From Streptomyces sp. WM4235 (lineage in GTDB: Bacteria > Actinomycetota > Actinomycetes > Streptomycetales > Streptomycetaceae), in the NCBI RefSeq assembly GCF_001279725.1, contig NZ_LGDE01000030.1:1-11427 (forward strand): a stretch of 11,427 bases of DNA, read 5' to 3'. This document shows, one piece after another, positions 6,187 through 11,427 of the stretch. Within the stretch, counting starts at the first letter, position 1. Every line of letters starts with the position of its first letter. The notes below the pieces were generated by a model. It had not been told where the DNA came from and ran no database searches. It saw nothing but the letters and a program-made list of their open reading frames with translations. Made by a program: the position numbers and the translations under genes.

Positions 6187-6834
6187 TCAGGCGTCGCCCG
6201 GCAGCAGTTGCTGCGGGAGTTCGCGGAAGCTCCACTCGCCCCGACGGCGGGTGAAGACCCAGACGAGGTCGTAGCGGTCGGGCCAGATCGCGGGGACCCC
6301 GAGGACCCGGTGCGCGCCGAGGGCGCGGACCAGGCGGGGCATGCCCGCGTACTCCCAGCAGACGAGCACGGGCATCCGCGCGGCCAGGGCGGCGCGGGCC
6401 AGGCCCGCTTCGGCGCCGACGCCGAACTCGGTGCGGACGGGGGTCTTCAGCGCGGTGGCCAGCGCCTCGACGGTCTGCTTGCAGCGGGCCGGGGCGGGCG
6501 GCTTGCCGCCGGTGGCGAAGACGGCCGCCGGTCGGGGCAGCACCGAGCCGCGGCTCGGTGGGAAGAGCCGGTGCAGTTCCTCGGCGCGACGCCATCCCCG
6601 GCCGGCCAGGAATCCGCGGTCCTCGTTGCCGTCCTCGTCCTCGCCGATGTCCCCGGCGTACGGCTTCTCCCCGTGCCGGATCACCATCACGACGGCGTCC
6701 TTGGCGAGGGCCTGGGGTCCGGGCGCCGGGCCGGTGGCTTCCTCGGAGGCGCAGCCGGCCACCGCGAGCGGGGCGAGGGCGGCGGCCAACACGGTGCGGC
6801 GGCGCGGTCCGGTCCCGGCGGGGGCTTCTGGCAT
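6187..6834 (-). CDS. Secreted histidine-phosphatase-family lipoprotein with altered active site
   Basis: A 215-residue exported protein. The N-terminus RRRTVLAAALAPLAVAGC (11-28) has a twin-arginine-like RRxVL motif and a lipobox with Cys28, so it is probably a Tat-exported lipoprotein. The mature domain belongs to the histidine phosphatase superfamily: VMVIRHGEK (Arg53, His54), an ARCKQT segment with Arg117, and a C-terminal YDLVWVFTRR...WSF...QQLLPGD typical of one secreted actinobacterial group. Relatives I recall carry CWxH in the second catalytic segment; here it reads CWEYAG, with Tyr162 (codon 6351-6349, TAC) where the proton-donor His is expected. Activity may be lost or changed. I prefer the ATG at 6834; the GTG at 6843 adds three residues, and neither has a clear ribosome binding site. 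It converges on the UvrA-like gene and lies downstream of sdhB, separated by a heavily structured spacer. Confidence 0.85.
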   Translation of the reverse strand: MPEAPAGTGPRRRTVLAAALAPLAVAGCASEEATGPAPGPQALAKDAVVMVIRHGEKPYAGDIGEDEDGNEDRGFLAGRGWRRAEELHRLFPPSRGSVLPRPAAVFATGGKPPAPARCKQTVEALATALKTPVRTEFGVGAEAGLARAALAARMPVLVCWEYAGMPRLVRALGAHRVLGVPAIWPDRYDLVWVFTRRRGEWSFRELPQQLLPGDA

Positions 6835-6852
6835 GGGGCCCACTGTCCCCCA

Positions 6853-6881
6853 CGCGCCGCACGCCGCCGGGGCGCGGCGCG
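6853..6881. repeat. 8-bp inverted repeat upstream of the histidine-phosphatase gene
   Basis: CGCGCCGC (6853-6860) and GCGGCGCG (6874-6881) are perfect complements around 13 bases. It sits about 20 bases before the phosphatase start and so lies in that gene's promoter or leader. It is part of a run of hairpins filling 6853-7007. Confidence 0.5.
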
Positions 6882-6889
6882 ACGTACGG

Positions 6890-6990
6890 CCCGTACGAGC
6901 GCCCGGTCGGCGGATCGGCTCAGCCGATCGGCCCAGGCCGGGGAACCGGGGCCCGGTCGGCCCGGACCGGCCCGGGGGCGCTCGTACGGG
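6890..6990. terminator. 15-bp perfect inverted repeat enclosing two hairpins, downstream of sdhB
   Basis: CCCGTACGAGCGCCC (6890-6904) and GGGCGCTCGTACGGG (6976-6990) are exact reverse complements, enclosing 71 bases. Inside, GATCGGC/GCCGATC (6913-6929) forms a 7-bp stem with a 3-base loop and CCGGTC/GACCGG (6953-6970) a 6-bp stem. An RNA from either strand could fold into a three-way junction. The left arm can instead pair with CGTACGG at 6883-6889. It starts 17 bases after the sdhB stop, so operon termination or 3'-end protection is the simplest role. It could also be a small mobile repeat. Confidence 0.7.
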
Positions 6991-6997
6991 GGTTCAC

Positions 6998-7007
6998 ACG
7001 GCGCCGT
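6998..7007. repeat. 10-bp palindrome directly after the sdhB stop
   Basis: ACGGCGCCGT is a perfect palindrome abutting the sdhB stop codon (7010-7008). Without a loop it is more likely a protein site or chance than a hairpin. Confidence 0.35.
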
Positions 7008-7744
7008 TCAGCCCTTGCGGACCGCCCGCAGCCACTCCTTGTTCATCGCGGCGATCGACGGCAGCGGGATGCCCTTCGGGCAGGCCGTGGCGCACTCGCC
7101 GGTCAGGGTGCAGCCGCCGAACCCCTCGTCGTCCATCCTGGCCACCATGTCGAGGACGCGGGTCTCGCGTTCGGGCGAGCCCTGCGGCAGCACGTTGAGG
7201 TGGTTGACCTTGGCGGAGGTGAACAGCATGGCCGAGCCGTTGGGGCAGGCGGCCACGCACGCCCCGCATCCGATGCACTCCGCGTGCTCGAAGGCGTGGT
7301 CGGCGGCCGGCTTGGGCACGGCGGTGGCGTGCGCCTCGGGGGCGGCGCCGGTGGGGGCGGTGATGTAGCCGCCGGCCTGGATGATCCGGTCGAAGGCGCT
7401 GCGGTCGACGACGAGGTCCTTCACGACCGGGAAGGCCGAGACCCGCCAGGGCTCGACGTCGATGGTGTCCCCGTCGGCGAAGGAACGCATGTGGAGCTGG
7501 CAGGTCGTGGTGCGCTCGGGTCCGTGGGCATCACCGTTGATGACGAGGCTGCAGGCTCCGCAGATGCCCTCGCGGCAGTCGTGGTCGAAGGCGACCGGGT
7601 CCTCACCGCGCAGGATGAGGTCCTCGTTGAGGGTGTCGAGCATCTCCAGGAACGACATGTCCTGGGAGATGCCGTCGACCTCGTAGGAGGCCATGGCGCC
7701 CGGGGTCTCGGGGTTGCGCTGGCGCCAGACGCGCAGGGTGAGCC

Positions 7745-7748
<4 letters not shown>
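7008..7748 (-). CDS. sdhB: Succinate dehydrogenase/fumarate reductase iron-sulfur subunit
   Basis: A 246-residue subunit carrying electrons from the flavin in SdhA to the quinone site at the membrane. The [2Fe-2S] ligands are Cys58, Cys63, Cys66 and Cys83 in CREGICGAC...TTTC. The C-terminal domain has [12 protein letters not shown] (Cys158, 161, 164, 168) and [12 protein letters not shown] (Cys213, 219, 223). By comparison with E. coli SdhB, Cys158, 161, 164 and 223 hold the [4Fe-4S] cluster and Cys168, 213 and 219 the [3Fe-4S] cluster. All eleven are present, and the length matches the short mycobacterial Sdh1/Bacillus type. Its ATG overlaps the sdhA stop by four bases (ATGA), so translation is coupled. 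It is the last gene of the operon. Confidence 0.96.
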
Positions 7749-9706
<1,958 letters not shown>

Positions 9707-9708
9707 GG

Positions 9709-10413
9709 TCAGCTCACCACTCCGGTCATGACGGCGACGGGGACGGACACGAAGCCCGCGAAGAGAACGAGGGCCAGGGCGTCGGCCAGGAACTTCAGGG
9801 TCCGGTCGCGCCGGGCGTTGCCGGCGCCGAGGGTCTGGGCGGCGCTCCAGAAGCCGTGGCGGACGTGCAGACCGAGGGCCGCCATCGCCACGATGTAGAT
9901 CGTGTTGCCGTACCAGGTGGAGAAGGTGGACAGCACGTTCTCGTAGGGGTGGCCGGCCCAGGCGCGCTCGTTGACGGTGAGCGTGGTGAGGTCGAGGAGG
10001 TGCCACACGATGAACAGGGCGAGGATGATTCCACCCCATCGCATGGTGCGGGTGGCATAGCTCGCGCGCCGGCGCTTGTGGGCGTACTTGACCGGGCGTG
10101 CCTTGATGTCGCGGCGGCTGAGCTGGTACGCGCAGACCGCGTGGGCGACGACGGCGGCGACCAGTACGAGGCGGATGATCCACAGGGCCCACTCGTGGTG
10201 CAGGAACGGGGAGCCGAGCGTGCGCAGCCAGTGGGCGTAGCCGTTGAACTCGTCCGCGCCGAAGAAGATCTTGAGGTTGCCGAGCATGTGGACGACGAGG
10301 TAGCCGAGCATGATCAGCCCGGAGACCGCCATCACGGACTTCTTGCCGACGGTGGAGTCCCAGAGCGTGCGCGGGGTGGACGGCCGTCGATCCGTCCGGG
10401 TTGCCAATGCCAT
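9709..10413 (-). CDS. sdhC: Succinate dehydrogenase cytochrome b subunit, single-polypeptide diheme type
   Basis: A 234-residue membrane anchor with five hydrophobic helices (about 25-50, 75-98, 127-145, 171-191, 207-232). His42, His91, His138 and His183 (or His186) lie in the first four helices, as needed to ligate two b hemes. This is the b558-type architecture of Bacillus and Wolinella, in which one protein replaces SdhC plus SdhD, and indeed no sdhD is present. Such complexes pass electrons to menaquinone. [24 protein letters not shown] is the family's typical first helix. I chose the ATG at 10413: it lacks a ribosome binding site, but a TACCGT -10 lies 7 bases upstream, indicating a leaderless mRNA. 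An ATG at 10491 would add 26 residues that overlap the promoter. It heads the sdhCAB operon. Confidence 0.93.
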   Translation of the reverse strand: MALATRTDRRPSTPRTLWDSTVGKKSVMAVSGLIMLGYLVVHMLGNLKIFFGADEFNGYAHWLRTLGSPFLHHEWALWIIRLVLVAAVVAHAVCAYQLSRRDIKARPVKYAHKRRRASYATRTMRWGGIILALFIVWHLLDLTTLTVNERAWAGHPYENVLSTFSTWYGNTIYIVAMAALGLHVRHGFWSAAQTLGAGNARRDRTLKFLADALALVLFAGFVSVPVAVMTGVVS

Positions 10414-10420
10414 GACATCG

Positions 10421-10450
10421 ACGGTAGGGACGAAGGTCCCGAAAGGTCCA
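10421..10450 (-). promoter_or_regulatory. sdhCAB promoter, leaderless type, with internal inverted repeat
   Basis: On the minus strand TGGACC (10450-10445) and TACCGT (10426-10421) are separated by 18 bases, and the ATG follows 7 bases after the -10. Within the spacer GGGAC-GAAG-GTCCC (10427-10440) is a perfect inverted repeat that could bind a regulator. Confidence 0.5.
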
Positions 10451-10472
10451 AGACATGGTGAAGCTGATGTCG

Positions 10473-10487
10473 ATAGGGATTCCCTAT
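10473..10487. promoter_or_regulatory. LysR-type operator (T-N11-A palindrome)
   Basis: ATAGGGATTCCCTAT is a perfect palindrome with 7-bp arms about one central base and has the T-N11-A spacing of LTTR boxes (T10474, A10486). It lies 20 bases before the LysR ATG and just upstream of the sdhC promoter, the standard place for a LysR site serving both divergent genes. A partial second site, AGGG-CTA-CCCT (10491-10501), overlaps the lysR -10. Confidence 0.68.
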
Positions 10488-10495
10488 ACAAGGGC

Positions 10496-10501
10496 TACCC
10501 T
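10496..10501 (+). promoter_or_regulatory. -10 element for a leaderless LysR-regulator mRNA
   Basis: TACCCT fits TANNNT and is followed by six bases and the ATG at 10508. The LTTR palindrome 9-23 bases upstream would place bound regulator over the polymerase site, consistent with autorepression. Confidence 0.45.
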
Positions 10502-10507
10502 GGGGCG

Positions 10508-11386
10508 ATGCAGTTCCAGCAGCTCGTGTACTTCGTGGCCGTTGCCGAGACCCGGCATTTCACCCGCGCGGCAGAGCGTGAACACGTGGCGCAGCCTTCG
10601 CTTTCCCAGCAGATCAAAGCGTTGGAGAGGGAGCTGGGGGCCGAACTCTTCAGTCGGGCGCGCGGCAACATCGCGCTCACAGACGCGGGCGAGGCCCTGT
10701 TGCCGCTGGCCCGACGCATTCTCGCGGACGCCGACACGGCACGGCTGGAGGTACAGGAACTGGCGCAGCTGCGGCGCGGGCGGGTGCGGCTCGGGGCCAC
10801 GCCGAGCGTGTGCACGGGGCTGCTGCCGGGCGTACTGCGGGCCTTCCACGCCGCCCACCCCGGGATCGAGCTGCTGATCGAGGAGAGCGGCTCACTGGAC
10901 CTCGTACGGGAATTGGCGCGAGGGGTCTTGGATCTGGCTCTCGTCTCGCTGCCGCTGCCGCCGTCGGCGCCTGCCCTGACCACGATGGAGTTGTTGACGG
11001 AGGACCTGGTCGTGGTCTCCTCGGCCGACCTTCCGCCGCCGGCGGGAGGCGGGCCGCTGACGATCTCCGCGTTGCGGGACGAGCCGATGGTGATGTTCCG
11101 ACACGGCTACGACCTGCGCGACCTGACGGTTGCGGCCTGCCGGGCGGCGGGCTTCGAGCCGGTGTTCACGGTGGAGGGCGGCGAGATGGACGCCGTGCTC
11201 GGCTTCGTCCGGGCGGGTCTGGGTGTCGCGGTGGTACCGGCCATGGTGGTCGCCCACGGCGGCCCCGGTTTGCGCGCCACCGCCCTGGCGGGCTCACCCC
11301 TGCGCCGCACGATCGCCCTGGCCCACCGCACGGACGTCGCCCCACCCCGCGCGGCCCGGGAACTCAAGCGCATGCTGCTGAACTGA
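10508..11386 (+). CDS. LysR-type transcriptional regulator, probable regulator of sdhCAB
   Basis: A 292-residue LTTR of normal length. The N-terminal winged helix-turn-helix is MQFQQLVYFVAVAETRHFTRAAEREHVAQPSLSQQIKALERELG (1-44), then LFSR and the LTDAGEALLPLARRIL linker helix start. The effector-binding periplasmic-protein-like fold follows from about residue 92, with RVRLGATPS, an ALVSLPL strand and GLGVAVVP near 237-244. The start is fixed by the family pattern MxFxQLxYFV; upstream in-frame ATGs as far as 10310 run across the divergent sdhC gene and are not credible. The gene is divergent from sdhC with a 94-base gap that holds a perfect LTTR box, so control of sdhCAB and of itself is the likely role. 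The effector is unknown; a C4-dicarboxylate would be a reasonable guess. Confidence 0.92.
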   Translation: MQFQQLVYFVAVAETRHFTRAAEREHVAQPSLSQQIKALERELGAELFSRARGNIALTDAGEALLPLARRILADADTARLEVQELAQLRRGRVRLGATPSVCTGLLPGVLRAFHAAHPGIELLIEESGSLDLVRELARGVLDLALVSLPLPPSAPALTTMELLTEDLVVVSSADLPPPAGGGPLTISALRDEPMVMFRHGYDLRDLTVAACRAAGFEPVFTVEGGEMDAVLGFVRAGLGVAVVPAMVVAHGGPGLRATALAGSPLRRTIALAHRTDVAPPRAARELKRMLLN

Positions 11387-11400
11387 CCGGCTCGCGCCGG
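11387..11400 (+). terminator. Short hairpin directly after the LysR gene
   Basis: CCGGC-TCGC-GCCGG forms a 5-bp GC stem starting at the base after the stop codon. No U-tract is seen, and the window ends 27 bases later, so terminator function is tentative. Confidence 0.35.
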
Positions 11401-11427
11401 GGTACGGGGGCGGTCCGCTGTCGGGGG

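Noticed and set aside
10310..10507. Upstream starts for the LysR gene
   Set aside because: They would overlap the divergent sdhC gene and its promoter and add residues foreign to the LTTR N-terminus.

Overview
The window is high-GC DNA with strong G/C bias at third codon positions and AGGAG-type or leaderless starts. Its gene content (DasA-like sugar-binding lipoprotein, dodecin, UvrA-like ATPase, three-gene succinate dehydrogenase with a divergent LysR regulator) points to a Streptomyces or close relative. It looks like ordinary chromosomal sequence: I see no transposase, integrase, tRNA, rRNA or CRISPR array.

Left part (1-2660). A leftward sugar-uptake unit encodes a family 1 solute-binding lipoprotein. 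A 10-bp stem hairpin in the spacer is followed by the first 22 codons of a further leftward gene, probably a permease, cut by the window edge. Its promoter region carries two 16-bp palindromes resembling the DasR (dre) operator. Dodecin, a small flavin-storage protein, is transcribed divergently. It converges on a HAD-type phosphatase gene, and the two share a strong two-step hairpin terminator. A six-copy, 13-bp tandem repeat lies between the phosphatase and the next gene.

Middle part (2661-6834). An F420/FMN-type luciferase-like monooxygenase is followed by a UvrA-like double ABC ATPase that lacks the UvrB-binding domain. Their spacer holds a short-loop G-quadruplex motif, a hairpin and a leaderless-type promoter. 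A secreted histidine-phosphatase-like lipoprotein converges on the UvrA-like gene; its second catalytic histidine appears to be replaced by tyrosine.

Right part (6835-11427). A leftward sdhC-sdhA-sdhB operon encodes a three-subunit succinate:menaquinone oxidoreductase (or fumarate reductase) with a single diheme cytochrome b subunit. It resembles the Bacillus and mycobacterial Sdh1 type and has no separate SdhD. A LysR-type regulator is divergent from it, and a perfect 15-bp LTTR-type palindrome lies between the two promoters, so this regulator probably controls itself and sdhCAB. Downstream of sdhB is an unusually structured 155-bp spacer: a 15-bp perfect inverted repeat enclosing two more hairpins, flanked by others.

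I did not find a clearly new biological system. The best leads are non-coding: the structured spacer after sdhB, the dre-like pair, the LTTR palindrome, the 13-bp repeat and the quadruplex promoter. In protein, the leads are the altered phosphatase active site and the UvrA paralogue without its UvrB dock.
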